Shown in pieces: positions 56,583 to 64,000 of a DNA stretch of 64,000 bases. The stretch covers positions 1,473,641 to 1,537,640 of the forward strand of contig NZ_MRSV01000001.1 of the NCBI RefSeq assembly GCF_001909285.1. The letters are read 5' to 3'. The position numbers were made by a program, and so were the translations under genes. Numbering within the stretch: position 1 is the first letter of the stretch; the number at the start of each line of letters is the position of its first letter. Source of the DNA: Exiguobacterium profundum (GTDB taxonomy: Bacteria; Bacillota; Bacilli; Exiguobacteriales; Exiguobacteriaceae). Below the pieces are notes generated by a model. The model was not told the origin of the DNA, ran no database searches, and saw only the letters and a program-made list of their open reading frames with translations.

Positions 56583-57926
56583 TTGAACAGCTTCCAACAG
56601 TTCAAATTGCTACCGTTTATGGTTGATGCGTTAACAGAAAAGCGCATTACGAAACCGACCGATATACAAGCCCGGATTATTCCGGCTGCCTTGAATGGTC
56701 GAGATATTATTGGAAAATCACAGACAGGAACGGGTAAAACACTTGCGTTCTTGTTACCGATCGTTGAAGCGATCAATCCAGAAGATGCTTCAGTTCAAGC
56801 AATCGTCGTCGCACCGACACGCGAACTCGCTTGGCAGATTCATGAAGAATTGAAATCGATTCTTATTAAAAACCCAGATTACATCAAATCGAGTTTGATT
56901 GTCGGAGGGACAGACCGCGAACGTCAGATCGATAAGATGAAAAATCCGCCACAGTTAATCATCGGGACACCGGGACGAATCCTTGATCTCATGAAAGCAC
57001 AGGCGTTATTCCCGCACAAAGTGACACACTTTGTCGTCGATGAAGCCGATCAAATGCTCGATATGGGATTCTTGCCCGAGGTCGACCGCATCGCACAGGC
57101 GCTTCCTGAAAAACTGCAAACGATGGTCTTCTCAGCGACGATTCCTGAGAACCTTGAACCGTTCTTGAAGAAATACCTTCATGACCCACGCTTTGCAGAG
57201 GCGAGCCCAGAACATCGCGTCGCACCAAAAATCAAGCACCACGTGATTCCAGTACGTCACCGTGACCGTAAAGAATTGACTGTCGAAATTGCGAAAGCAA
57301 TCAATCCATTCGTTTGTCTCGTGTTCACCAATACGAAACAAGAGGCAGATGAGTTGGAGACGTCGTTCCGCGAAGCAGGTCTAAACGTCGGTACGTTGCA
57401 TGGTGACATGCAGGCACGTCGCCGCAAACAAGCCATCAAGGACATCAATGATGCGAAATATCAGTATGTGATTGCTACGGATTTAGCGGCTCGCGGTATC
57501 GATATTTCAGGAGTCTCTCACGTCATCAACCATGGGATTCCGAAAGATCTTGATTTCTATACACACCGTGTCGGTCGTACGGGACGTGCGGGCGCGTCAG
57601 GTGAGGCGTATACACTATATGAGGACCATGAGAATGGACCGATCAACAGACTTGAAGAACGTGGGTTCGAATTCACTCATGTGGACTTGCGCAACGGTTC
57701 GATTCAACCGATCAAGACACGTCGTCGTCGTCAAACAGACCGTAAGATGAAGGTCTCACACACGGCTCATAGTCGGATGGCCGGTGAAATCAAGAAGGCG
57801 AAGAAGAAAGTCAAGCCTGGCTATAAGAAGAAATTCAAGTATAAGTTGAAAGAGACGGCATCACGTGAGCATATGCAACAGCAACGCTCGGATCGCCGTG
57901 CAGCACGTAAAAAAAATAAACGATAA
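56583..57926 (+). CDS. cshB: DEAD-box RNA helicase CshB
   Basis: ATP-dependent RNA helicase, 447 aa, linked to cold growth and RNA turnover in Bacillus. Q motif (TKPTDIQARIIPA), Walker A QTGTGKT, PTRELAWQIHE, DEAD box VVDEADQMLDMGF, SAT (VFSATIP), ATDLAARGIDISGVSHVINH and HRVGRTGRAG. The basic C-terminal tail (KKVKPGYKKKFKYKLK) is typical for CshB. The TTG start has correct spacing to AGGAGG; a GTG three codons earlier overlaps it. Position between ispH and nfo matches Bacillus yqfR. Confidence 0.95.
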   Translation: MNSFQQFKLLPFMVDALTEKRITKPTDIQARIIPAALNGRDIIGKSQTGTGKTLAFLLPIVEAINPEDASVQAIVVAPTRELAWQIHEELKSILIKNPDYIKSSLIVGGTDRERQIDKMKNPPQLIIGTPGRILDLMKAQALFPHKVTHFVVDEADQMLDMGFLPEVDRIAQALPEKLQTMVFSATIPENLEPFLKKYLHDPRFAEASPEHRVAPKIKHHVIPVRHRDRKELTVEIAKAINPFVCLVFTNTKQEADELETSFREAGLNVGTLHGDMQARRRKQAIKDINDAKYQYVIATDLAARGIDISGVSHVINHGIPKDLDFYTHRVGRTGRAGASGEAYTLYEDHENGPINRLEERGFEFTHVDLRNGSIQPIKTRRRRQTDRKMKVSHTAHSRMAGEIKKAKKKVKPGYKKKFKYKLKETASREHMQQQRSDRRAARKKNKR

Positions 57927-57934
57927 TGTTTGGG

Positions 57935-57967
57935 AGAATCGACTTCTTGGAGTCGGTTCTTCTTTTT
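57935..57967 (+). terminator. Terminator after cshB
   Basis: AGAATCGACT / AGTCGGTTCT stem (one G-T pair) followed by TCTTTTTG. Confidence 0.75.
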
Positions 57968-58007
57968 GTGTACACTAGAGAGAGAAGATGATGAAGGGAA
58001 GATGAGG

Positions 58008-58910
58008 ATGTTAAAAATAGGTTCACACGTTTCGGTATCAGGTAAAAAGATGTTGTTAGCAGGGAGTGAAGAGGCTGTCTCTTACGGGGCGAATACGATG
58101 ATGGTGTATACAGGTGCGCCCCAAAACACACGCCGTAAACCCATTGAAGATTTAAATATTGAGGCAGCACTCAAACATATGGCCGCACATGACATCGAAG
58201 AGATTGTTGTTCACGCACCATATATCATCAATCTCGGGAATACGACGAAACCAGAGACGTTTGAATTGGCTGTTTCATTCTTGACTCAGGAATTAAAACG
58301 GGCAGAAGCACTCCAAGTGGCTCGTCACGTCGTTCTTCACCCAGGCGCTCATGTCGGAGCGGGAGAAGAAGTCGGTCTCGCTCGAATCATCGAAGGATTG
58401 AATGAAGTGTTGACGGGTGATGAAAAAGTGAAGATTGCGCTTGAGACGATGGCAGGGAAGGGAAGCGAACTTGGTAAGACGTTTGAAGAGCTTGCGACCA
58501 TCATTGATGGCGTGACGCACAATGATCGACTCTCAGTTTGCTTTGATACGTGTCACGTCCATGATGCAGGATATGACTTAGTCGGTGACTTAGACGGCGT
58601 CATTGAACAATTCGATCGCATCGTCGGACTCGACCGTCTCGGAGTGATTCATGTAAATGATTCGAAGAATGTGCGCGGTGCAAAAAAAGACCGTCATGAA
58701 AACATTGGCTACGGAGAGATCGGGTTTGATACATTGAATCGTGTCATTCATCACGAGGCATTTGCGCATCTACCGAAAATTCTAGAAACGCCATATATCC
58801 CGATTAGCGAAAAAACAAAAGTCGCTCCATATAAACAAGAGATTGAAATGTTCCGTGCCAATCAATTTGATGCCGAGTGGCGTGAACGATTCACGCTCGC
58901 TCATCAATAA
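58008..58910 (+). CDS. nfo: Endonuclease IV (AP endonuclease)
   Basis: Zinc-dependent class II AP endonuclease for base-excision repair, 300 aa (297 in B. subtilis). [64 protein letters not shown] and [20 protein letters not shown] give all metal-binding His/Glu/Asp positions. The ATG behind GAAGGG was chosen to match the family N-terminus. The HNH-like gene starts three bases after the stop. Confidence 0.97.
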   Translation: MLKIGSHVSVSGKKMLLAGSEEAVSYGANTMMVYTGAPQNTRRKPIEDLNIEAALKHMAAHDIEEIVVHAPYIINLGNTTKPETFELAVSFLTQELKRAEALQVARHVVLHPGAHVGAGEEVGLARIIEGLNEVLTGDEKVKIALETMAGKGSELGKTFEELATIIDGVTHNDRLSVCFDTCHVHDAGYDLVGDLDGVIEQFDRIVGLDRLGVIHVNDSKNVRGAKKDRHENIGYGEIGFDTLNRVIHHEAFAHLPKILETPYIPISEKTKVAPYKQEIEMFRANQFDAEWRERFTLAHQ

Positions 58911-58913
58911 GCG

Positions 58914-59483
58914 ATGAACGTCCTACAAGTCGATCCAAAGCGATATGATGTCTGGAACGCATTCCCGACTTATTTTCTTGAACAAAGTCCGGTTTATGTA
59001 AAGGGGTCCGTGACGACACCGACAGCATTTATCGAAGTGATGGGGCATGGCATCGTGGCGGAAGCAGAGGTGTTACTTGAAGAGACGATTGAGCGACCAG
59101 ACGATCCGTATTGGCTCGGAGAGAAACAGGAAGGGATAGCGCTGTATTCCTTAGTCGACCTGTTACAACTTCATTTTCATCATCCGCTCTTGCAAGTGGG
59201 AATGTATGAGGGGGATGAACCGTACGAGTCGATTCGAACAAAATGGAATGACGGCTATTATGTACCATCGTCTAAATGGACGAAAGCGTCATATGAGGCG
59301 CACTTGTTTCGAGAAAAACTTCTAGCACCAAAGTCGAACGTGACGACTTGTGCGAACTGTCATGAAGACCTAGCTGAACGCTTTGGGCAAGAGGCGTATC
59401 ACTTGATTGAGTATCACTTGACAGAGGAACGTGGCATCTGGGTTTGTCCGACCTGTCATAAAGCCATTCATACATTAGACTAA
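58914..59483 (+). CDS. Unknown protein with HNH-like zinc motif, coupled to nfo
   Basis: Not a recognised named family. The 189-aa product has an N-terminal region (1-135) of unknown fold. The C-terminal module has Cys146/Cys149-His150, then EYH (His168), then Cys178/Cys181-His182 and His186. The CxxC...H...CxxCHxxIH spacing resembles HNH endonucleases. The first His and the Asn of the classical core are not obvious, so it could be a degenerate, structural zinc domain. It starts three bases after nfo without a clear ribosome binding site, implying coupling. A role with the AP endonuclease in DNA repair is inference. Confidence 0.75.
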   Translation: MNVLQVDPKRYDVWNAFPTYFLEQSPVYVKGSVTTPTAFIEVMGHGIVAEAEVLLEETIERPDDPYWLGEKQEGIALYSLVDLLQLHFHHPLLQVGMYEGDEPYESIRTKWNDGYYVPSSKWTKASYEAHLFREKLLAPKSNVTTCANCHEDLAERFGQEAYHLIEYHLTEERGIWVCPTCHKAIHTLD

Positions 59484-59493
59484 ATAATAAAAG

Positions 59494-59518
59494 ATGCCCT
59501 TTTTCGAGGGCATTTTTT
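59494..59518. terminator. Bidirectional terminator between the HNH-like gene and the XapX gene
   Basis: ATGCCCT / AGGGCAT stem with a 6-nt TTTTCG loop, A run on the left and six T on the right. Confidence 0.85.
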
Positions 59519-59519
59519 A

Positions 59520-59690
59520 TTAGAATGGCCAGTTCGCTACAGCAAATTGATAAACCTTCATTCCGAGGAATACCCCGAAAATCCCAACAACTCCTGGCAA
59601 TACCGGTGGGGCAGGCAGTGGCAGTTTGAGTGCGGTGAAGATGGCACCACAAATCAAGCCGGCGAGTAATGATAATAAAATCTCCTGCAT
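59520..59690 (-). CDS. XapX-domain (DUF1427) small membrane protein
   Basis: A 56-residue protein with two membrane helices (LLSLLAGLICGAIFTALKLP, then GVVGIFGVFLGMKVYQF) and the conserved PLPAPPVLPGVVGI motif between them. Function unknown. The ATG has AGACGGAGG upstream; the reading frame extends 21 codons further but without a site. It lies downstream of ppk1 on the same strand. Confidence 0.85.
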   Translation of the reverse strand: MQEILLSLLAGLICGAIFTALKLPLPAPPVLPGVVGIFGVFLGMKVYQFAVANWPF

Positions 59691-59781
59691 AAATAATTCC
59701 TCCGTCTCTAAATGAAAGCGCTTCATAATAACTGAATCGAATTTATTATACAACGAGTTTTCTTATTTGAGAAGTCTAACA

Positions 59782-61947
59782 TCAGTCATCTGTCATTTTC
59801 TCGTTCTCGGCCCGAAGGCGGAGCACTTCGCGTTCCGCCCAATTTGACGGTTCTCGTTCGAATACGCTAGGTATGTTGTTCCATCGACCACCCGTATATT
59901 GATGGATGATAATTTGAGATTGAATCTCTTCCTCGTTGGTCTCTCGTTTCACGTATACATAGCGACCGTCAGAACGTTGTCTTCTTGCTTTCACATTATC
60001 GACGAGTTGAAGGGCCATCATATCTTTGATGTATGTTTTATGTGATGCGTTCAAGATAGGGAAGAGTATCTCAATCCGTTTTTTCTTATTTTGTGTCATC
60101 CAGTCCGCAGAGGAACAGTACAAGTCTTCTTTTCCATTTTGGTAAAAATAAAAGATTCGGGAATGTTCGAGATATCGGTCGATGATCGAGATGACCTTGA
60201 TGTTTTCAGAGACCCCTTTAATTCCCGGTCGTAAGCAACAAATGCCTCGGACAATCAAATCGATTTTCACTCCCGCGGACGAAGCATCATACAATTTTGT
60301 GATGATGGCCCGGTCCGTGATCGAGTTCATCTTAGCGACGATGCGACCGTTGCCGTACTTTTCATGCAGTTTGATCTCATCATCGATTTTATTCAAGAAG
60401 AAGTCTTTCATGTCGTCAGGCGACGTCTCGAACTGATGCCAAGATGGTCGTTCCCCATAACCGGATAACCAGTTGAAAAAGTTCGTTGCATCTTCAGCGA
60501 GTTCTTCATTTGTCGTGAGGAGCCCAATGTCTGTGTATAGCTTGGCGGTCGAATCGTTATAGTTACCGGTACCAAGATGAATGAACCGTTGCAACACACC
60601 ACCTTCTAGAATGCGAACGACGAGGGTGATTTTTGAGTGTGTCTTCAGTTCTTTATAGCCGTAGATGACGTGAGCTCCGGCTTTCTCAAGTTGCTTCGCC
60701 CATTGAATGTTTTTTTCTTCATCTTTACGTGCTTTTAGTTCGACGAGGACAGTGACTTGTTTTCCGCTCTCGGCTGCATCAGTCAAGGCTTTGATGATGG
60801 GAGAGTCCCCGGAGACGCGATAGAGTGTCTGCTTGATTGCCAAGACGTTCGGGTCTTTGGCGGCTTGAACGATAAAACGGACGATTGGATCGAATGAATG
60901 ATACGGGTGATGGAGCAGATAATCCTGTTTAGCGATACTTTGGAATAAATCTTTGCCCGATTCAAGACCTTCTGGGATAAATGGGATCAACGTTTCATTG
61001 ATCATGTCATCATATTCCATCCCGATCTGATTGTAGATCCCAAACAGGAAGGTCAAGTCGATCGGACCGTCGACAATAAAGATATCCCGGTCATGTAAGT
61101 CAAGGACGTCTTGTAGCATGAACAACAGTTCTTTTCGTAACGATCGTTGCTGTACCTCGAGTCGGATGGCAACCCCATATCTTCTCTTCTTCAATTCTTT
61201 TTCGATTTGTTTCAAGACGTCACGACTGCCCTCTTCGTGAAACGGCATGTCCGCGTTCCGCGTAATTCGGAATGGCATCGTGGACTCGACGACAAATCCT
61301 TTGAAGAGTGAGTCGATGAATTGAATGATCAAATCCTCAAGTAAAATCAAATCGGTATGTTCTTCATCATCAGTAGGTAGTTCCAGATACCGCGGAAGAA
61401 CGGATGGCACTTGAACGAGGGCGAGTCGTTTTTTTCCTTCGTTATTCGAGGCAATCTCGACAGCAATGTTCAGTGACTTGGATAAGAGCATTGGGAACGG
61501 ACGATAGGCATCGACTGCAATCGGTGTCAGGACGGGGAATACGTGCGTTCGAAAGTACTCTTTCACGAAGTCTTGTTGGGTCTTGTTCAAATGTTTCGTC
61601 CGTAAGAAGCGAACGTGCTGATTCGATAGCTGTTTCGTGATTTTTTTATATGTTTTATATTGTGTCTCGACGAGTTCTTGCGCTCGCATCGAAATGGACT
61701 TGATCTGCTGTTTTGGAGTGAGGCCCGTCTTGTCTTCCGGACGATTGAACCCGGCGAGGACCTCATCTTTCAATCCACCGACTCGTACCATATAAAATTC
61801 ATCAAGGTTAGAACTGAAAATCGCCAAAAATTTCAATCGTTCCATCAATGGATTTCGTTCATCCATCGCCTCCTCGAGGACACGCTCGTTAAAGTCGAGC
61901 CAGCTGAGTTCACGGTTGTTAAAATGTTCATTCGTATATTCGGACAT
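59782..61947 (-). CDS. ppk1: Polyphosphate kinase 1
   Basis: Makes inorganic polyphosphate from ATP, 721 aa. N domain (NRELSWLDFNERVLEEAMDE), middle PHP-like and C-terminal PLD-like catalytic domains. The first active-site histidine is His437 in KTHSKITLVVR, with LGTGNYNDSTAKLYTDIGLL and the second PLD region DLIVRGICCLRPGIKG. Separated from ppx by two bases, it is the second gene of the operon. All core residues are present, so it should be active. Confidence 0.97.
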   Translation of the reverse strand: MSEYTNEHFNNRELSWLDFNERVLEEAMDERNPLMERLKFLAIFSSNLDEFYMVRVGGLKDEVLAGFNRPEDKTGLTPKQQIKSISMRAQELVETQYKTYKKITKQLSNQHVRFLRTKHLNKTQQDFVKEYFRTHVFPVLTPIAVDAYRPFPMLLSKSLNIAVEIASNNEGKKRLALVQVPSVLPRYLELPTDDEEHTDLILLEDLIIQFIDSLFKGFVVESTMPFRITRNADMPFHEEGSRDVLKQIEKELKKRRYGVAIRLEVQQRSLRKELLFMLQDVLDLHDRDIFIVDGPIDLTFLFGIYNQIGMEYDDMINETLIPFIPEGLESGKDLFQSIAKQDYLLHHPYHSFDPIVRFIVQAAKDPNVLAIKQTLYRVSGDSPIIKALTDAAESGKQVTVLVELKARKDEEKNIQWAKQLEKAGAHVIYGYKELKTHSKITLVVRILEGGVLQRFIHLGTGNYNDSTAKLYTDIGLLTTNEELAEDATNFFNWLSGYGERPSWHQFETSPDDMKDFFLNKIDDEIKLHEKYGNGRIVAKMNSITDRAIITKLYDASSAGVKIDLIVRGICCLRPGIKGVSENIKVISIIDRYLEHSRIFYFYQNGKEDLYCSSADWMTQNKKKRIEILFPILNASHKTYIKDMMALQLVDNVKARRQRSDGRYVYVKRETNEEEIQSQIIIHQYTGGRWNNIPSVFEREPSNWAEREVLRLRAENEKMTDD

Positions 61948-61949
61948 GG

Positions 61950-63479
61950 TTACTCCTCCTCGCTCAAGACAATCTCAATCGATTGATCAATTGCGCGTTC
62001 TAAATGCTTTTTATGGCGAGTGCTTCGCTGCAACTCAAAACGTGCAGAACCATTCGTATCTAGCGTAAGTGTGAGACCGTCCTTTGTACTAGCAACATGG
62101 ATGTCCGTCACGATCTGACGCTCCGTCAAGTCGAGGGCATCGACGAGTTTCACAATCGACCCGAGCAACTCCAAACTCTTCAATAACTTTTGATCAAACC
62201 ATTTCGGGAAAGCCTCGATATGTTGTTCCAATACTCGTTTTGATTTGAAGGATGTGACGAGGGCAAGAGCGAGTCGATCCTCGTTGTTTAGTCCTTTGAA
62301 ATCGTTTGTGGTAATCAGATGGAACGTGTGGTCACTTTTATTGTTGTGATCGATATATTCACCGACATAAGCAAGGCGACAGGCACCTTCAAGAAGACCA
62401 GGCTCAAATGGTTTCGGTTTAATCGCCTTCACTTCAATTAATCCGGTATACAACTGTCTAGCCAATCGGATGAGATGTTGATGACGAGTCGGGTTCACGT
62501 CATATTGTTTTTCAAAATGACGAAAACTTTCTTCTTTCACATCGGCAAAACGAACTTTATCATGCTCATGTAAATAGTTTTCATAGAAGAGACCTTCACG
62601 GAGTCCATTGTTACTCATCGTGAACTCAGGTACTTTCAAATATTTAGCGAGTTCGCCGATTGCTGTCACGGCAGGCGCGATGATGTCGACCCGGTCTTTT
62701 GACAGCCCATCCAAACGTCCGAGTTGTTTGCTCGACATTCCGACGAGTTCATCTATGACGTCCTCCAATTGTTCAGCAGAAATCGTATACTGATGGATTC
62801 CTTCAAGCGGGAAGTTCGATATGGTCTGTTCGACCCGGACTAAGTTACGAGCCGTCCCACCGACACCGACAAGTGGGACACCATGAGGTTCGAGCCATTC
62901 AATTTCTTTGAATGCCTTCTTTAAGTATGCGGTCAACGCTTTCCGCTCGTCTTTCGTCATCGTCTCATCTTTCATAAATTCTTTCGTTAACGTCACGGCA
63001 CCGAACGGAAAACTGTGATAAAAGACGAGCTCTCGGTTCTGAAAGTATGTGACTTCCATTGATCCCCCACCAATATCGACGGAATATCCATCTTCCACAT
63101 AGGTGGAGTTGACGATGGCCGAATATCCGTAAAAGGCTTCTTCGTAATCGCTCAACAGGCGGATGGTCATCCCTGTAGATTGTTTGACATTCTGCAAAAT
63201 CTCATCTGAGTTATTTGCGTTTCGAATGGCTGCCGTCGCCACTGGGAGCACATCGGTAACGTGATGATGGTCGTTCAACTCTTTAAAGTGACGCAACGTA
63301 TCGATGAGCGAAGCGATTCCTTCTTCAGTCATCTCATTCGCATCACTAATATGGCTGGACAATCGCGCGACTTCTTTCACATTTAACCGTTCAAAGTATT
63401 GTCCTTCCTCGTTCACTTCGAAGATGACGTTTCGAATCGAGTTGGATCCGATATCAATAACTGCCAGTTTCTTTTCCAT
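61950..63479 (-). CDS. ppx: Exopolyphosphatase (Ppx/GppA family)
   Basis: Degrades polyphosphate or pppGpp, 509 aa. The ASKHA N-terminal fold starts KLAVIDIGSNSIRNVIFEV, with GYSVDIGGGSMEVTYF and VGVGGTARNLVRVEQ. The HD-type C-terminal domain (about 310-509) includes LRHAL-like helices. GGGGATGG precedes the ATG. It is the promoter-proximal gene of the ppx-ppk1 pair, so synthesis and breakdown enzymes are made together; GppA versus Ppx activity cannot be separated from the sequence. Confidence 0.95.
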   Translation of the reverse strand: MEKKLAVIDIGSNSIRNVIFEVNEEGQYFERLNVKEVARLSSHISDANEMTEEGIASLIDTLRHFKELNDHHHVTDVLPVATAAIRNANNSDEILQNVKQSTGMTIRLLSDYEEAFYGYSAIVNSTYVEDGYSVDIGGGSMEVTYFQNRELVFYHSFPFGAVTLTKEFMKDETMTKDERKALTAYLKKAFKEIEWLEPHGVPLVGVGGTARNLVRVEQTISNFPLEGIHQYTISAEQLEDVIDELVGMSSKQLGRLDGLSKDRVDIIAPAVTAIGELAKYLKVPEFTMSNNGLREGLFYENYLHEHDKVRFADVKEESFRHFEKQYDVNPTRHQHLIRLARQLYTGLIEVKAIKPKPFEPGLLEGACRLAYVGEYIDHNNKSDHTFHLITTNDFKGLNNEDRLALALVTSFKSKRVLEQHIEAFPKWFDQKLLKSLELLGSIVKLVDALDLTERQIVTDIHVASTKDGLTLTLDTNGSARFELQRSTRHKKHLERAIDQSIEIVLSEEE

Positions 63480-63579
63480 AAAACCATCCCCTTCATAATA
63501 CTAGTGTAATCGACAAGGTTTTGAACGAACATACGATTTACGTTAATTTTAACAAAATCAGGCGAGAATTCTCCCTCCT

Positions 63580-64000
63580 CTAAGCGTCTCGGGGCGAAGC
63601 CCAGCGTAGGCGGGTGATGAATCGCCCGATCCAAAACTCTTTTCACTTGTGACAGATATGACGAACAAAAGTTCGTGATTCCGTCAGATTCTCCCTCTCC
63701 CTCAGCGGGTATCGGACGAGGAGGATACATCACGATCTTCTGGAGGGAGGAGGGACGGACATGCTGAAAGACTATACATACAGGCTCCACCTGACGCCGG
63801 CACAGGCCGAGTTCCTCATCAAGACGATCGGCTGCGCCCGGTTCATCTACAACAAACTGCTCGAGGATCGCATCGCCATCCGCGAGGAGGCGAAAGCGGG
63901 GAGCGGAACGAGACGGAAACCGGCGACACCCGCCTCCTACAAGTCCCTGTTCCCGTTCCTCGTCGAGGCGGACAGCCTCGCGCTCGCGAACGCGAAGTTG
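63580..64000 (+). mobile_element. IS200/IS605-type element, left part, GC-rich (left boundary approximate)
   Basis: From about 63580 the base composition rises sharply above the neighbouring genes. Upstream of tnpB are candidate transposon-end hairpins: GGGTGAT / ATCGCCC (one G-T pair) at 63612-63627 and the perfect ACGAAC-AAAA-GTTCGT at 63661-63676. ATTCTCCCTC occurs twice (63568 and 63688). These fit the subterminal hairpins of IS605-family ends, but no exact end or target site can be fixed. No tnpA is visible in this window. The element continues past the window edge. Confidence 0.72.
63761..64000 (+). CDS. tnpB: TnpB (IS200/IS605 OrfB), 3' end outside window
   Basis: First 80 codons of an RNA-guided nuclease of the TnpB family. 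The start MLKDYTYRLHLTPAQAEFLI and the GCARFIYNKLLEDRIAIREE segment match the OrfB helix-turn-helix N-terminus (HTH_OrfB_IS605). GGAGGGAGGAGGG precedes the ATG. Codons are strongly GC-ending (CTC, GCG, GAG, ATC), unlike host genes nearby, suggesting recent acquisition from a GC-rich source. The catalytic RuvC residues and the guide RNA region lie outside. Confidence 0.88.
   Translation, partial: MLKDYTYRLHLTPAQAEFLIKTIGCARFIYNKLLEDRIAIREEAKAGSGTRRKPATPASYKSLFPFLVEADSLALANAKL

Noticed and set aside
63590..63640. GAAGCCC...GGGTGATGAATCGCCC read as the omega RNA 3' end of another IS605-type element
   Set aside because: No tnpB remnant lies to its left; the sequence fits better as the left-end hairpin of the element that follows.

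Overview
The window looks like a chromosomal segment of a low-to-mid GC, Gram-positive, Bacillales-type bacterium, most likely Exiguobacterium (genus call moderately confident, from protein flavour and gene order only). Evidence: strong AGGAGG-type ribosome binding sites, a CIRCE/HrcA heat-shock operon, a T-box in front of glyQS, and long stretches in Bacillus order (comEA-comEC-yqzM-holA-rpsT-lepA; hrcA-grpE-dnaK-dnaJ-prmA-rsmE; rpsU-yqeY-nfeD-floA-phoH-pgpH-ybeY-dgkA-era-recO-glyQS-ccpN-ppsR-dnaG-rpoD-cccA-trmK-yqfO-ispH-cshB-nfo). Genes that in spore formers sit inside these blocks (gpr, spoIIP, yqfC, yqfD) are absent, which fits a non-sporulating lineage.

Layout. 1-3.4 kb: 3'-truncated rnhC, then a flotillin operon (unknown coiled-coil gene, nfeD, floT) behind a sigma-W-like promoter. 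3.4-6.1 kb: a nucleoside-binding-type lipoprotein translationally coupled to a chemoreceptor. 6.3-9.3 kb: DNA uptake genes comEA-comEC (no comEB) and small yqzM. 9.3-18.5 kb: holA, an acetyltransferase, rpsT, lepA, a serine-biosynthesis operon serC-serA-DUF1015, hemW and a DUF1054 gene. 18.6-25.1 kb: CIRCE-controlled hrcA-grpE-dnaK-dnaJ-prmA-rsmE. 25.1-34.0 kb: accessory block with a 1218-aa secreted subtilase, a methyltransferase-luxS-mccA-mccB sulfur-recycling operon, rarD and deoC. 34.0-42.5 kb: rpsU-yqeY, a second flotillin operon (nfeD-floA-small membrane protein), again with a sigma-W-like promoter, then phoH-pgpH-ybeY-dgkA-era-recO. 42.5-50.3 kb: T-box-controlled glyQS, ccpN-ppsR and dnaG-rpoD. 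50.4-59.5 kb: cccA, trmK, yqfO, ispH (no ordinary start codon), a dCache histidine kinase coupled to a membrane-anchored sugar-binding-type protein, cshB, nfo and an HNH-like protein. 59.5-63.5 kb: a XapX-type protein and the polyphosphate genes ppx-ppk1. 63.6-64.0 kb: the left part of a GC-rich IS200/IS605-type element, with tnpB cut by the window edge.

Most of the window is housekeeping. The places most worth a second look are: two unrelated operons in which a binding protein is coupled to a signal transducer with no transporter (lipoprotein/chemoreceptor and kinase/binding protein); the matching sigma-W-like promoters with identical 17-nt spacing on both flotillin operons, each operon carrying its own unknown partner gene; ispH without a canonical start; very long in-frame A tracts in essential genes (17 A in rpoD); the nfo-HNH-like pair; and the GC-rich TnpB element. 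I found no rRNA, tRNA, CRISPR array or prophage.
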